The notes beneath the pieces were generated by a model that was not told the DNA's origin, made no database searches, and worked only from the letters and a program-made list of their open reading frames with translations. This document shows, piece after piece, positions 17,588 to 26,313 of a stretch of 64,000 nucleotides of DNA (position 1 is the first letter of the stretch; each line of letters starts with the position of its first letter). This stretch comes from Lysinibacillus sp. PLM2 (lineage in GTDB: Bacteria > Bacillota > Bacilli > Bacillales_A > Planococcaceae). The translations under genes were made by a program, and so were the position numbers. The stretch spans positions 1,114,001-1,178,000 of the forward strand of contig AP025689.1 of the NCBI GenBank assembly GCA_023168345.1, in the 5' to 3' direction.

Positions 17588-18940
17588 ATGGCTAAAAGAA
17601 AACATAACCGTAATTTTATCATTACACCATTTCAATTAATCGTTACCTATTATTTTATTGCAATTGCTATTTCATTTTTATTATTACGAATTCCTGCTGT
17701 TTATAGAGATGGGGTAGAGATATCTTACTTAGATAGCTTATTTACAGCAATCAGTGCTGTTAGCGTAACTGGGCTTACCGTTATTAACGTATCTGAAACC
17801 TTTTCATCATTTGGTATTGGTGTTCTTTTATTTATATTACAAATTGGCGCGATTGGCATTATGTCTATCGGTACATTCATTTGGATTCTGTTTGGCAAGA
17901 AAATAGGGATGCGTGAAAGACAGCTGATTATGATTGACCATAACCAGTATAATCTTTCTGGTGTTGTACATCTTTTAAAAGAAATCGTCAAAATATTATT
18001 AGTAATTGAGGCTCTTGGTGCAATTGTTTTATCTATCCATTTTTTAAGATATTTCGATAGCTGGGTAGTAGCGGCAAAGCATGGAATATTTACTTCTGTT
18101 TCAGCTACAACAAATGGGGGATTTGATCTTACGGGTAAAAGCTTGATACCATTCGGAACAGATTATTTTGTGCAATTTGTCATTATGATTTTAATTATTC
18201 TTGGAGCAATCGGTTTTCCTGTATTAGTTGAATTGAAAACCTTTTTGTTTAGAAAAAGTAATACATTCAGATTTAGCTTATTTACGAAAATAACAACAGC
18301 AACCTATGGTGTTTTATTTTTAATCGGGAGTTTAGTTATTTACCTTGTTGAATCATTCCAGTCCTTTAGAGGTATGGCATGGCATGAGAAAATATTTACA
18401 TCCATATTTCATTCTGTATCGGCAAGATCAGGAGGTTTAACAACAGTTGATATTTCAAGTTTTAATGAAGCGACAGATATTTTTTTAAGTTTTCTCATGT
18501 TTATCGGTGCATCCCCAAGCTCTGTTGGTGGAGGTATTCGAACAACGACATTTGCAGTTGCCATCCTATTTCTAATTAGTTTTGCCAATGGACGAAACGA
18601 AATCCAAGTTTTTGGAAGAGAGCTTCATATAACGGATGTTTACAAATCCTTTGTTGTCATTACGTTAGCTGCATTTATGGTCTTATTTGCGACAATGATT
18701 TTACTTATTACAGAACCTTACGCATCATTAAATGATATTATCTTTGAAATTACCTCTGCTTTCGGTACGTGTGGAATGAGTCAAGGAATAACCTCAAATC
18801 TATCAACAGCAGGAAAAATTGTTGTTATGATATTGATGTTTATTGGACGTGTTGGATTAATTTCATTCTTATACTCTCTCGGAGGAAAAGCGAAAAAATC
18901 ACAATATCGTTATCCAAAGGAAAGGGTAATTATCGGTTAG
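17588..18940 (+). CDS. ktrD: Potassium channel subunit, KtrB/KtrD (TrkH) family
   Basis: The membrane pore of a Ktr-type K+ uptake system. ATG 17588 is chosen over an upstream in-frame TTG because AGAAGG lies 8 bases before it. Four pore-loop repeats are visible: SVTGLTVINV, SATTNGGFDL, SARSGGLTTV and FGTCGMSQGI, each with the selectivity-filter glycine. About eight membrane helices, 450 residues, normal for the family. The gate-regulating soluble partner is not adjacent; a KtrC-type subunit lies at 49.6 kb. The B. subtilis equivalent is KtrD, which pairs with KtrC; KtrB cannot be excluded. Confidence 0.85.
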   Translation: MAKRKHNRNFIITPFQLIVTYYFIAIAISFLLLRIPAVYRDGVEISYLDSLFTAISAVSVTGLTVINVSETFSSFGIGVLLFILQIGAIGIMSIGTFIWILFGKKIGMRERQLIMIDHNQYNLSGVVHLLKEIVKILLVIEALGAIVLSIHFLRYFDSWVVAAKHGIFTSVSATTNGGFDLTGKSLIPFGTDYFVQFVIMILIILGAIGFPVLVELKTFLFRKSNTFRFSLFTKITTATYGVLFLIGSLVIYLVESFQSFRGMAWHEKIFTSIFHSVSARSGGLTTVDISSFNEATDIFLSFLMFIGASPSSVGGGIRTTTFAVAILFLISFANGRNEIQVFGRELHITDVYKSFVVITLAAFMVLFATMILLITEPYASLNDIIFEITSAFGTCGMSQGITSNLSTAGKIVVMILMFIGRVGLISFLYSLGGKAKKSQYRYPKERVIIG

Positions 18941-18947
18941 TAATATA

Positions 18948-18987
18948 GGGCCCATATGATGTAGTTTTACATTGTATGGCCCTTTTT
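18948..18987 (+). terminator. Terminator of the ktr gene
   Basis: GGGC(C)CATA pairs with TATGGCCC (one bulged base), extended by GATGTA/TACATT, then TTTTT. Confidence 0.75.
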
Positions 18988-19443
18988 GTCATTGTCTAAT
19001 TTGAAAGGTATATTATTGTGTCTATTAAAAATAAATTTTAATTCGATCAGTAAAAGCAGGATTCAGCAACTCTCAAAATACATCATGATTGTATTAAATT
19101 CCATCTTACTGAATTGTTTGAAAACGGATTAATTGACAAATTTTTCGTATTTTCTTAATATTTAAATGGAAATATATTAACATATAAAGCTATTTACTTA
19201 TACAATTTAGTTGATTAAAGTGTTTAAACGTTGAGTATTCTAGGCAACTAGTAATAATTAGTTGAGTGTTGGATAAATATTATTATTAATCGATCAATAG
19301 ACGTAATAATTAATTTGTCAAATATTAAACTACAAAATTAGTAATATATTGTCATAATCATTCATAATCAGTAATAGATTAGAAATATGTAAGGATTTGC
19401 ATAAGCAAATAATCTTCTAGATGTGGAAGGATTGGTGTTTTAA
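18988..19443. other. Long AT-rich leader region before the sensor kinase
   Basis: About 455 bases without a gene. It holds a plausible SigA-type promoter (TTGACA 19133, TAATAT 19156, 17-base spacer). TTGACAAATT (19133-19142) is mirrored by AATTTGTCAA (19312-19321). A hairpin ATTTGC-ATAA-GCAAAT at 19395-19410 lies just before the RBS. If the promoter is used, the kinase mRNA has an untranslated leader of roughly 270 bases. No known riboswitch pattern seen. Confidence 0.5.
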
Positions 19444-20859
19444 ATGGTGAAAGTAAGTCCTATATATAAGGAATTTTTCCAACCAGTTAGCACTCCAACG
19501 TTAATATTAAACACTTCTTGTCAAATTCAGTCATTAAATGATCAAGCTGCTAAGAAGCTGAATTTAAAAGAGCATGATTTCATTACAATGGACGAGCAAT
19601 CACAAAAAGCTTGGGAAAAATTATTGAAAGGTTTCCCAAATGAAGCTTACGGTTACTGTACTCTTAATGTGAAGATTGGGGAACAATACGAAAAACTTTA
19701 TTTAACCTGCCATTTTGATAACAAAACCCAACAAATTTATGCAAGATTGATAAACAGAATAGGGTTGAGTGATAATATTAACAAAAAGTTAGCACAAATA
19801 TCGTCTATGTTTTGTGAATTTTCCCATGGTCTTATTATTACAGATCTTGATGGTGAAATAATTAGTATAAATAAAATCGGCCTTGAACTTTTAGGTATCG
19901 ATAAGTATCAATTAGTGAATCAATCTTATGAAAATATATTTAAGAATTTTTCGAATAACCAAATCTCATCTTATCAATATTTTCGTGAGCTTTCAGTAAA
20001 TGGACAGGCAACAGTAGTATTATCGAGAAGAAATGATGATTGTGAGCTTTGGTTAAAGTTTGATAGTAAAGTGAATTCTTCATTGAGTATTATTCTTACT
20101 ACCATAACAGACGAAACAGAAAAATATATATTAAAGCAAAAAGTAGAACAACAAAAAAATCTTAATGCAATAGGTCAAATGACAGCGAGTATTGCCCATG
20201 AAATTCGTAATCCTATGACATCGTTAAAGGGGTTTATTGAGCTTTTAAAAGTTAATTGTTCAGAAGATGAAAAAAAGTATTTAAATGTTATGAATTCTGA
20301 GTTGGAACGAATGGATTCCATTCTTTCTGAAATACTTTATTTATCAAATCCGAATGAGAGAATATATGAAGAAGTGAAATTTACGAAAATTATTAACAGT
20401 GTCATTGAAATAATGAATCCTCTTGCTGAATTAAAAAATATCTATTTTCAAATGAACGTTATAGAACCTGTAAATGAAAAAGTGATTGGTAATGAGATTC
20501 GTTTAAAACAAATGATGATTAACCTAGTGAAAAATGCGATAGAAGTTATGGATTCAGGAGGAAACATCACCATTAAAATCTTCAATGAGAATAATGATTT
20601 AAAAGTTGCCGTTTGTGATGAAGGGAAGGGCATTAAAGAGGAGCACATTTCTAATTTGTTTACACCTTTCTATACAACGAAGGAAAATGGGACAGGTCTA
20701 GGATTAATATTAGTTAAAAAGGTAATTGAAGAACATAATGGTGAAATAAGTGTTGAAAGTAAACTAGGGATCGGGACTACATTTACAATTAAATTGCCAA
20801 CAATTCACGAAGCATTTTTAAAGAAAGATGGTTCTCAGCCAAACTTATTGACGACATAA
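19444..20859 (+). CDS. Soluble PAS-domain histidine kinase, sporulation-kinase type
   Basis: A 471-residue cytosolic kinase with no membrane segment. Residues about 1-110 and 115-225 look like two PAS-type sensor domains (the second with GLIITDLDGEIISINKIGLELLG). The phosphoacceptor is His252 in ASIAHEIRNPMTSLKGF, the H-box typical of KinA-KinE enzymes that feed the Spo0F/Spo0A phosphorelay. The ATPase domain has NLVKNAIEVMD, DEGKGI and GTGLGL. No response regulator gene is adjacent, also typical of sporulation kinases. GGAAGGATTGG precedes ATG. Which Kin it equals cannot be told from sequence alone. Confidence 0.85.
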   Translation: MVKVSPIYKEFFQPVSTPTLILNTSCQIQSLNDQAAKKLNLKEHDFITMDEQSQKAWEKLLKGFPNEAYGYCTLNVKIGEQYEKLYLTCHFDNKTQQIYARLINRIGLSDNINKKLAQISSMFCEFSHGLIITDLDGEIISINKIGLELLGIDKYQLVNQSYENIFKNFSNNQISSYQYFRELSVNGQATVVLSRRNDDCELWLKFDSKVNSSLSIILTTITDETEKYILKQKVEQQKNLNAIGQMTASIAHEIRNPMTSLKGFIELLKVNCSEDEKKYLNVMNSELERMDSILSEILYLSNPNERIYEEVKFTKIINSVIEIMNPLAELKNIYFQMNVIEPVNEKVIGNEIRLKQMMINLVKNAIEVMDSGGNITIKIFNENNDLKVAVCDEGKGIKEEHISNLFTPFYTTKENGTGLGLILVKKVIEEHNGEISVESKLGIGTTFTIKLPTIHEAFLKKDGSQPNLLTT

Positions 20860-20905
20860 ATTAATCTTTGAACAGCATTTCTTCAATATGTCATTGAAAA
20901 GTACT

Positions 20906-20935
20906 TTGACAAATCTTTCTATCTCTAGCTATAAT
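20906..20935 (+). promoter_or_regulatory. SigA-type promoter of the MarR-family gene
   Basis: Perfect TTGACA and TATAAT separated by 18 bases, about 30 bases upstream of the start codon. Confidence 0.85.
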
Positions 20936-20966
20936 TCATTATATTAGGGAAAAAGGATGATTTGTC

Positions 20967-21413
20967 ATGACTTCAGAGAATATTAAACAATCCTTAAAAC
21001 TTTATATAGTCTTATCAAGAGCTAATAAGGCTATCAATGAAGTGACAAATGATTTTTTTCAACAAAATGGTTTAAACCCAACTGAATTTGCAGTATTAGA
21101 GTTACTTTATCATAAAGGGAAGCAGCCACTACAGCAAATTGGTAATAAAATCTTACTAGCAAGTGGTTCAATCACATATGTTGTTGATAAACTTGAAAAA
21201 AGAGGTTACCTAAACAGAGTATCGTGTCCAACAGATCGACGAGTGACGTATGCTGAAATTACACAAGAAGGTTCTGACTTTATGGATCGATTATTTCCAG
21301 AACATGAAAAGCATCTGCACGATATGCTAAGTGTTCTTACTTCTGAGGAAAAGGAAACAGCTATTAGTTTGTTGAAGAAATTAGGATTATCAATAAAGGA
21401 TTTGTCATATTAA
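20967..21413 (+). CDS. mhqR: MarR-family repressor, MhqR (YkvE)-like
   Basis: A 148-residue winged-helix repressor. The stretch GLNPTEFAVLELLYHKGKQPLQQIGNKILLASGSITYVVDKLE closely follows B. subtilis MhqR (YkvE) as I remember it, which represses quinone- and catechol-detoxifying dioxygenases and reductases. The wing SCPTDRRVTYAEIT is intact. Classic promoter directly upstream; autoregulation is likely. No target oxidoreductase gene is adjacent, so targets would be elsewhere. RBS AAAAAGGATG, with an ATG that starts MTSENIKQS. Ends in a bidirectional terminator shared with the convergent lipoprotein gene. Confidence 0.75.
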   Translation: MTSENIKQSLKLYIVLSRANKAINEVTNDFFQQNGLNPTEFAVLELLYHKGKQPLQQIGNKILLASGSITYVVDKLEKRGYLNRVSCPTDRRVTYAEITQEGSDFMDRLFPEHEKHLHDMLSVLTSEEKETAISLLKKLGLSIKDLSY

Positions 21414-21428
21414 GGATTATATGAATTT

Positions 21429-21470
21429 AAAAAGTCGACTTAAGAGGTTTCCTCTATAGTCGACTTTTTT
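21429..21470. terminator. Bidirectional terminator between convergent genes
   Basis: AAAAAGTCGACT pairs with AGTCGACTTTTT, extended by AGAGG/CCTCT around a TTT loop. Confidence 0.92.
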
Positions 21471-21504
21471 GTGTTTGAAAAAGCTTTCTTATCATAAGTT
21501 TTTA

Positions 21505-22167
21505 TTAGTTAGCTTTTTTAATTGTTAATCCCATTTTAATCATTGCATCAGATAGATCCATTAATTTTTCATCAAAAATTGTTAAACGGACTAATGAATC
21601 TTCTTTTTCAAATACAACTGCAATTACAACCTGATCAGCAAGATCAACTTTATAGGCTGTATAATTTTCAATATCATCTTTTATAAAATCTTTAATATCA
21701 AATTCTTCATAACCTACATGAGGACTAACTTTATTCATTAGCTCTTCAGTATTCTGAACTAAATCATCAAATGTTAAATCGTTTGTTGATTTATATTCAA
21801 TACGCATCGTAATTGAATCGTCAGCAGTTAAATAGAGCATATCTTTACCAGGTTCCTCAGCAGTTAACGTGAAATTAGGTAATGATTGAATCGAATAGCC
21901 CTGCGAATTACTTATAACTGTTGTTGTTTCTTCAGTTTTTTCTTCACCGTTTGTTGTATATGTGATCGTTGTTTTATTATCAGATGGTTCAACTGGCTCT
22001 TCTTTAACATTTCCGTTTTCAGGTAGATCTTGATTTTCATTCGATCCACTGTCAGCTGTAACGTGATCCTTAGTATGTTCTGTTTCAGGCTGATCACTAG
22101 AAGTATTACAAGCTGCTAAAAATAAAGCTAAAATGATTGATGTTAATAAATAAATGTGTTTTCTCAT
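21505..22167 (-). CDS. Predicted lipoprotein, unknown function
   Basis: A type II signal peptide is clear: MRKHIYLLTS, a hydrophobic core, then LAAC with lipidated Cys20. A flexible Ser/Glu/Pro/Thr-rich linker (residues 21-80) follows, then a domain of about 135 residues with mixed strands and helices and no cysteine. I do not recognise this domain; low-copy lipoproteins of this shape are common in Bacillales. It would be anchored on the outer face of the membrane. RBS GAGGGGGC 7 bases before ATG. Probably transcribed alone or with the CPBP gene upstream on the minus strand (80-base gap). Confidence 0.8.
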   Translation of the reverse strand: MRKHIYLLTSIILALFLAACNTSSDQPETEHTKDHVTADSGSNENQDLPENGNVKEEPVEPSDNKTTITYTTNGEEKTEETTTVISNSQGYSIQSLPNFTLTAEEPGKDMLYLTADDSITMRIEYKSTNDLTFDDLVQNTEELMNKVSPHVGYEEFDIKDFIKDDIENYTAYKVDLADQVVIAVVFEKEDSLVRLTIFDEKLMDLSDAMIKMGLTIKKAN

Positions 22168-22247
22168 TTTTTTGCCCCCTCAATGAATTAAACGTGTGTT
22201 TTTGTTTAAAGTTTCAACATAAGTAAATTTTTGTTGCTCCCATTTTC

Positions 22248-22859
22248 TTAGAAAAAAGGGATTATTAAAAAAAGTAACACAATAAAAACTTCATGAGCTA
22301 CAATAACAAGGGGCAAACTTTTCTTCCATTCATAAAGCGCTCCAAGAAAAATACTCATAATAAATGCTACTATACTAATGCTGAAATACCCGCTAACTGC
22401 GAAGAAAATGCAAGAAAGAGCGCTTGAGATACTAATTGCTATAATAGGTGATACGAAAGTTTTAAGTTTTTGTTGGATATATCCACGCCAAAACATTTCT
22501 TCACAAATGACAAGAATAAATAGGATTAAAAAATAGTGCCATATATTGTTTGGCCCAATGGATGAAATAAACTTAGCTGTTGTTTTTGTAAAATCATCAT
22601 TTACCATGTTAAGAATCCAATATAAGAAGCGTATAATCCCATATAAAACAGTACCATAACCTATACCAAATAATAATGTTCTCCAAGCGGGAAGCTCATC
22701 CTTTATCTGGTTTGAAATCAAAGAGATCGCACAAGCCATAAGCATTGTGAATGCATAGATATACCAAAAAATATCTGACTCTTCATATGCGTAATACATG
22801 AAAGCATACACAAAAATTAGTGAAAGAAGGAGTCTGATAAATTGATTACCTGATTTCAT
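22248..22859 (-). CDS. CPBP-family (Abi/CAAX protease-like) membrane protein, degenerate active site
   Basis: A 203-residue polytopic membrane protein of about six to seven segments. Motif 1 EExxxR is intact in CEEMFWRGYI (about residues 123-132). The second motif, usually FxxxH, reads FFAVS here, and the third, usually HxxxN, reads HEVFI. With the second histidine and the asparagine missing, it may have lost protease activity or use another geometry. Family members process or bind prenylated or peptide substrates and sometimes confer bacteriocin immunity. RBS AAGGAGGTC precedes ATG. Confidence 0.8.
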   Translation of the reverse strand: MKSGNQFIRLLLSLIFVYAFMYYAYEESDIFWYIYAFTMLMACAISLISNQIKDELPAWRTLLFGIGYGTVLYGIIRFLYWILNMVNDDFTKTTAKFISSIGPNNIWHYFLILFILVICEEMFWRGYIQQKLKTFVSPIIAISISSALSCIFFAVSGYFSISIVAFIMSIFLGALYEWKKSLPLVIVAHEVFIVLLFLIIPFF

Positions 22860-22890
22860 AGCTTGACCTCCTTGATACTTATATTACCAT

Positions 22891-22927
22891 AAAAAAAATT
22901 CCCAATCATCATTTCGTATGTTGGGAA
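22891..22927 (-). terminator. Terminator of ykvS
   Basis: On the minus strand TTCCCAA and TTGGGAA enclose a 15-base loop and are followed by eight T. Confidence 0.8.
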
Positions 22928-22935
22928 CGTATTAA

Positions 22936-23124
22936 TTAAAGCGCATCATTATTTAAAATTTTATATCGTTTATGGTTCACAACCGTTTTTTCTTCCATTT
23001 CAAGGTCATGAAAGTTTTCCATAATCGTTAAATCAACAATAACGGAATTTTCATTCACCTTTTCAACAATTCCTTGCAAACCGTCTTTAAATTCGATTAT
23101 ATTACCTACTTCAGCTATTTTCAT
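22936..23124 (-). CDS. ykvS: YkvS family protein (DUF2187)
   Basis: A 62-residue protein nearly identical in pattern to B. subtilis YkvS: VGNIIEFKDGLQGIVEKVNENSVIVDLTIM then a KTVVNHKRYKIL end. DUF2187 proteins are small SH3-like beta barrels of unknown role, resembling KOW-type nucleic-acid binding folds. RBS AAAGGAGCTG precedes ATG. Its own terminator follows, so it is a single-gene unit, divergent from the 62-codon gene on the other strand. Confidence 0.9.
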   Translation of the reverse strand: MKIAEVGNIIEFKDGLQGIVEKVNENSVIVDLTIMENFHDLEMEEKTVVNHKRYKILNNDAL

Positions 23125-23261
23125 AATAAAGCAGCTCCTTTAATTGCCTAATATTATGAAAGTTTGCATGAAAAATAAAAAAAAGTAAATAGAAATTTGA
23201 ATAATTAATAATTTGTAACTATTTTTTACCGTAATTTACATAGAAAGAAAGGTGTTTTTAT

Positions 23262-23450
23262 ATGGAAATATATAAAAAAATGATTGAACAACTAAAAAAT
23301 GGAGAAATTGATAGTATAGAAGTAACAAAAGAGGAATTTTTGAAATTCCGAGAGGTACTGGTGAAAGATCCTAAATTTAAACATTTTCGTGGCGAAGCTA
23401 AGCAAGGTGGAAATGTAATTTATACATTTTTAGAAATTCCGAGAAGTTAA
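23262..23450 (+). CDS. Small hypothetical protein, 62 aa
   Basis: Starts with ATG behind AGAAAGGTG. The sequence contains [39 protein letters not shown], with a helix-strand pattern and balanced charge; no membrane or signal segment. I recall similar short ORFs in Bacillales labelled hypothetical, but no function. It lies 63 bases before a Spo0E-like gene on the same strand, so it may share a transcript with it. Confidence 0.7.
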   Translation: MEIYKKMIEQLKNGEIDSIEVTKEEFLKFREVLVKDPKFKHFRGEAKQGGNVIYTFLEIPRS

Positions 23451-23513
23451 TCACGATTTTGATTTCTGAAATTGGGCTTTTTACGTATAAAAAACTTAAA
23501 AAGGAGGGGTTTT

Positions 23514-23690
23514 GTGGAGAAGGACACCTTGAATAAGCTTGAACAGAAAAGGAAAATGATGATACAATCGGGGATCGAAAATGGACTTCAAAACCCTAAA
23601 ACACTTAGATTAAGTCGTCAATTAGATAAACTAATGAATCAATATGATCAAAATGAGCATATGGATGGGAAAACAAATTTGCTCAATTAA
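23514..23690 (+). CDS. Spo0E-like aspartyl-phosphate phosphatase
   Basis: A 58-residue helical hairpin protein. The Spo0E signature SxxLD is present as SRQLD (about residues 37-41) after the first helix EQKRKMMIQSGIENGL. Proteins of this family dephosphorylate Spo0A~P and hold back sporulation. The GTG start at 23514 is chosen because AAGGAGGGG lies 4-5 bases upstream; an in-frame ATG at 23472 has no RBS. Located about 2.7 kb from a sporulation-type kinase that would act in the opposite direction. Which response regulator it targets is unknown. Confidence 0.85.
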   Translation: MEKDTLNKLEQKRKMMIQSGIENGLQNPKTLRLSRQLDKLMNQYDQNEHMDGKTNLLN

Positions 23691-23784
23691 AAAAATTCAA
23701 AAAAAAACAATTATTTCGTGTTTAAATTTTGTAATTTCGGCAATATTATATTTGAACACAGCAACATTCTCATTTCCCCCTTTT

Positions 23785-23822
23785 AGAGCTGAAAACAATT
23801 CGTTTTTGGCTCTCTTTTTTTT
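23785..23822 (+). terminator. Terminator after the Spo0E-like gene
   Basis: AGAGCTGAAAAC pairs with GTTTTTGGCTCT (two G-T pairs) around AATTC, followed by a T run of eight. Confidence 0.85.
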
Positions 23823-23975
23823 GTATAAACTCCGCTTTTAAATACTTCTCCCAAGAATAAATGAAGATGCAATAGTTTGTAAATTTCTAGTAATAATTTA
23901 AAAAAATTAACTACAATCTTCTTATTATTTGTTAAACTACAGTAAAATGAAATTTATTACTTTTGGGGTGAACAT

Positions 23976-24848
23976 ATGTTGAAACAGGAAAAGATTGCAT
24001 TTATAGGTACAGGTGTGATGGGAACAAGTATTGTAAAACATTTACTAAATAAAAATTATGAAGTGACAATTTATACACGTACAAAATCAAAAGCAAGTAC
24101 TTTAATAGAGCTTGGCGCAAAATGGGCGGAAACACCTATGGAAGCCTCTGTAGATAAAGATGTTATTTTTACAATGGTTGGTTTCCCTCAAGATGTAGAA
24201 CAAGTATATTGTGGGGATAATGGAATTTTCCAAACGGCAAAGAAAGGTGCAATTGTCGTTGATCTTACAACATCTGAACCAACATTAGCTAAAAAAATCT
24301 ATCAAATTGCTAAAGAAAAGGAAATCTACTCACTTGATGCACCGGTCTCTGGAGGAGATATTGGGGCACAAAAAGGAATACTCTCGATTATGATCGGCGG
24401 TGACAAAGAGGTATTTGATAAAATGCTTCCGATTTTCGAGGTGTTTGGAGAAAATATTGTGTACCAAGGTGAGGCGGGAAATGGACAGCATACAAAAATG
24501 TGTAATCAATTATTGATTGCCACGAACATGATTGGTGTTTGCGAATCTATTTCATACGGGTTAAAAGCGGGATTAGATTTAGAAAAAGTCCTTCAATCGA
24601 TTTCATCAGGTGCTGCTGGTTCATGGTCACTATCAAACCTGGGTCCGAAAATGTTAAAAGGCGATTTTGAACCAGGTTTTTATATTAAACATTTTATTAA
24701 AGATATGAAGATTGCGATTGACGAAGCAGATAGAATGGGTCTTGATTTACCAGGAGTTAAGCTATCTAAAGAACTATATAATCACTTACTTGAACGAGGA
24801 TATGGAGATAACGGTACACAGACATTAATAAAATATTATATGGACTGA
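23976..24848 (+). CDS. ykwC: YkwC, beta-hydroxyacid dehydrogenase family
   Basis: A 290-residue NAD(P)-dependent oxidoreductase of the 3-hydroxyisobutyrate dehydrogenase superfamily. The Rossmann loop is IGTGVMGTSIVKHL (about 10-23), the substrate motif is DAPVSGGDIGAQKG, and the catalytic lysine sits in GQHTKMCNQ (about residue 172). AAGSWSLSNL and KHFIKDM are as in YkwC. The exact hydroxyacid substrate of YkwC is not established. GGGGTG box 5 bases before ATG. Followed 61 bases later by an MFS gene on the same strand without an intervening terminator. Confidence 0.9.
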   Translation: MLKQEKIAFIGTGVMGTSIVKHLLNKNYEVTIYTRTKSKASTLIELGAKWAETPMEASVDKDVIFTMVGFPQDVEQVYCGDNGIFQTAKKGAIVVDLTTSEPTLAKKIYQIAKEKEIYSLDAPVSGGDIGAQKGILSIMIGGDKEVFDKMLPIFEVFGENIVYQGEAGNGQHTKMCNQLLIATNMIGVCESISYGLKAGLDLEKVLQSISSGAAGSWSLSNLGPKMLKGDFEPGFYIKHFIKDMKIAIDEADRMGLDLPGVKLSKELYNHLLERGYGDNGTQTLIKYYMD

Positions 24849-24909
24849 TGATTTGGCCGGATTTTTGGTGAAAATTTTTACTAAAAAAATGTGATAGGAG
24901 TAAAAATTA

Positions 24910-26235
24910 ATGGCGAAATCTCTAAATAAAAGATTGCCAGGTGAACGAAGTCAGTTAGCTTTATACATGTCCCTTCCTATATTATCTTGGGCATTTTATG
25001 ATTTTGCGAACACTATTTTTTCATCAAATATTAATACGATTTTCTTTCCATTTTATATGGATGAGGTTTTAGGCACGAATGAGGTTATGCAGCAAGTGGC
25101 AAGTACGTTTATTTCATATGCAAATGCCGTTGCTAGCTTCTTTATTGTCATTTTTTCACCTCTTTTTGGTGTTTGGATTGATAATACGGGCTATAAGAAA
25201 CGTTTTATCGTATGGTTTGCCTCATTATCCATTTTCTTTACGTTCATGATGGGAATATTTGCAGAAATCAACAACGATATTCTTTATGCAGGTATTCCTT
25301 TAAGCTTGTGTTTAACTGTAATTAGTTTTGTTATTGCTAAATTTTTCTTTAATTCTAGTTTAGTATTTTATGATTCTATGATGAGTGATTTAGGTACGAA
25401 GAAAGAAATGCCATTGATTTCTGGTTTCGGTGTTGCTATTGGGTATTGTGGAACGATTGTTGGATTGCTCGTTTATTTATTAGTATCTGATGGAAATTAT
25501 CATCGAGCATTTATTCCAACTGCCTTTTTGTATTTAATCTTCTCTTTACCATTATTCTTCATTAATAAAGATCAACCCAAACCAAAAAGCGAACGAAAAC
25601 CTATTAAATTTTTGGATGGATATAAAGAAATTATTCGTACATTTAAAGAGATGAAAATGTATAAACCTGTTTTCATTTTCATGATTGCTTACTTTTTTCT
25701 TAACGATGCAATAGCTACAACAATTGCAATGATGACAATTTATGCAACAGCTATTGTTGGTTTTACATCTGGTGAATTTATTCTTTTATATCTAGTAAGC
25801 ACTGTCTCGACAATAATAGGTTCATTTTTATTTGGGAATATAGCTAAAGCTATCGGGGCAAGAAAGACAGTTTCTGTTGTAGCTTTTATTATGATTTTCG
25901 CTTTAATTGTTGCAGTATTTGCAACTGATAAATGGATGTTTTGGATCGCTGGTAGCCTGTTCGGTGTGTCGTTGGGGTCAATGTGGGTAACATCGAGAAC
26001 TTTGATTATAGAATTGACTCCAGAGGAAAAACGAGGGCAATTCTTTGGGCTTTTTGCATTCTCTGGAAAGGTTTCCGCTATTATAGGACCTGCTCTTTAT
26101 GGAACTGTCACACTTTTGTTAAAAGATTACGGAGATATTGCAAGCCGTGTTGCTTTAGGCTCACTAATCATTATGACAGTCATAGGTTTGCTTATTCACT
26201 TGAAAGTTAAACAACAAACACAAAATAGCATGTAG
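24910..26235 (+). CDS. MFS transporter, UMF1/Atg22-like
   Basis: A 441-residue membrane protein with about twelve helices. The opening WAFYDFANTIFSSNINTIFFPFYM and the loop GVWIDNTGYKKR are hallmarks of the Atg22-like (UMF1, B. subtilis YxiO) branch. Relatives include the yeast vacuolar amino-acid exporter Atg22, but bacterial substrates are unknown. AGGAG with 9-base spacing precedes ATG. It could be co-transcribed with ykwC upstream. Confidence 0.85.
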   Translation: MAKSLNKRLPGERSQLALYMSLPILSWAFYDFANTIFSSNINTIFFPFYMDEVLGTNEVMQQVASTFISYANAVASFFIVIFSPLFGVWIDNTGYKKRFIVWFASLSIFFTFMMGIFAEINNDILYAGIPLSLCLTVISFVIAKFFFNSSLVFYDSMMSDLGTKKEMPLISGFGVAIGYCGTIVGLLVYLLVSDGNYHRAFIPTAFLYLIFSLPLFFINKDQPKPKSERKPIKFLDGYKEIIRTFKEMKMYKPVFIFMIAYFFLNDAIATTIAMMTIYATAIVGFTSGEFILLYLVSTVSTIIGSFLFGNIAKAIGARKTVSVVAFIMIFALIVAVFATDKWMFWIAGSLFGVSLGSMWVTSRTLIIELTPEEKRGQFFGLFAFSGKVSAIIGPALYGTVTLLLKDYGDIASRVALGSLIIMTVIGLLIHLKVKQQTQNSM

Positions 26236-26313
26236 GAGATTTAAATTCCCTATGATACAATCAAACTATAGTCATAAAAAGTGAGTTTTAAGAAGTAAAG
26301 GAGCGGGACTGTT

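Noticed and set aside
23644..23841. Plus-strand open frame overlapping the Spo0E-like gene end
   Set aside because: Overlaps the real gene in another frame and runs through a strong terminator.
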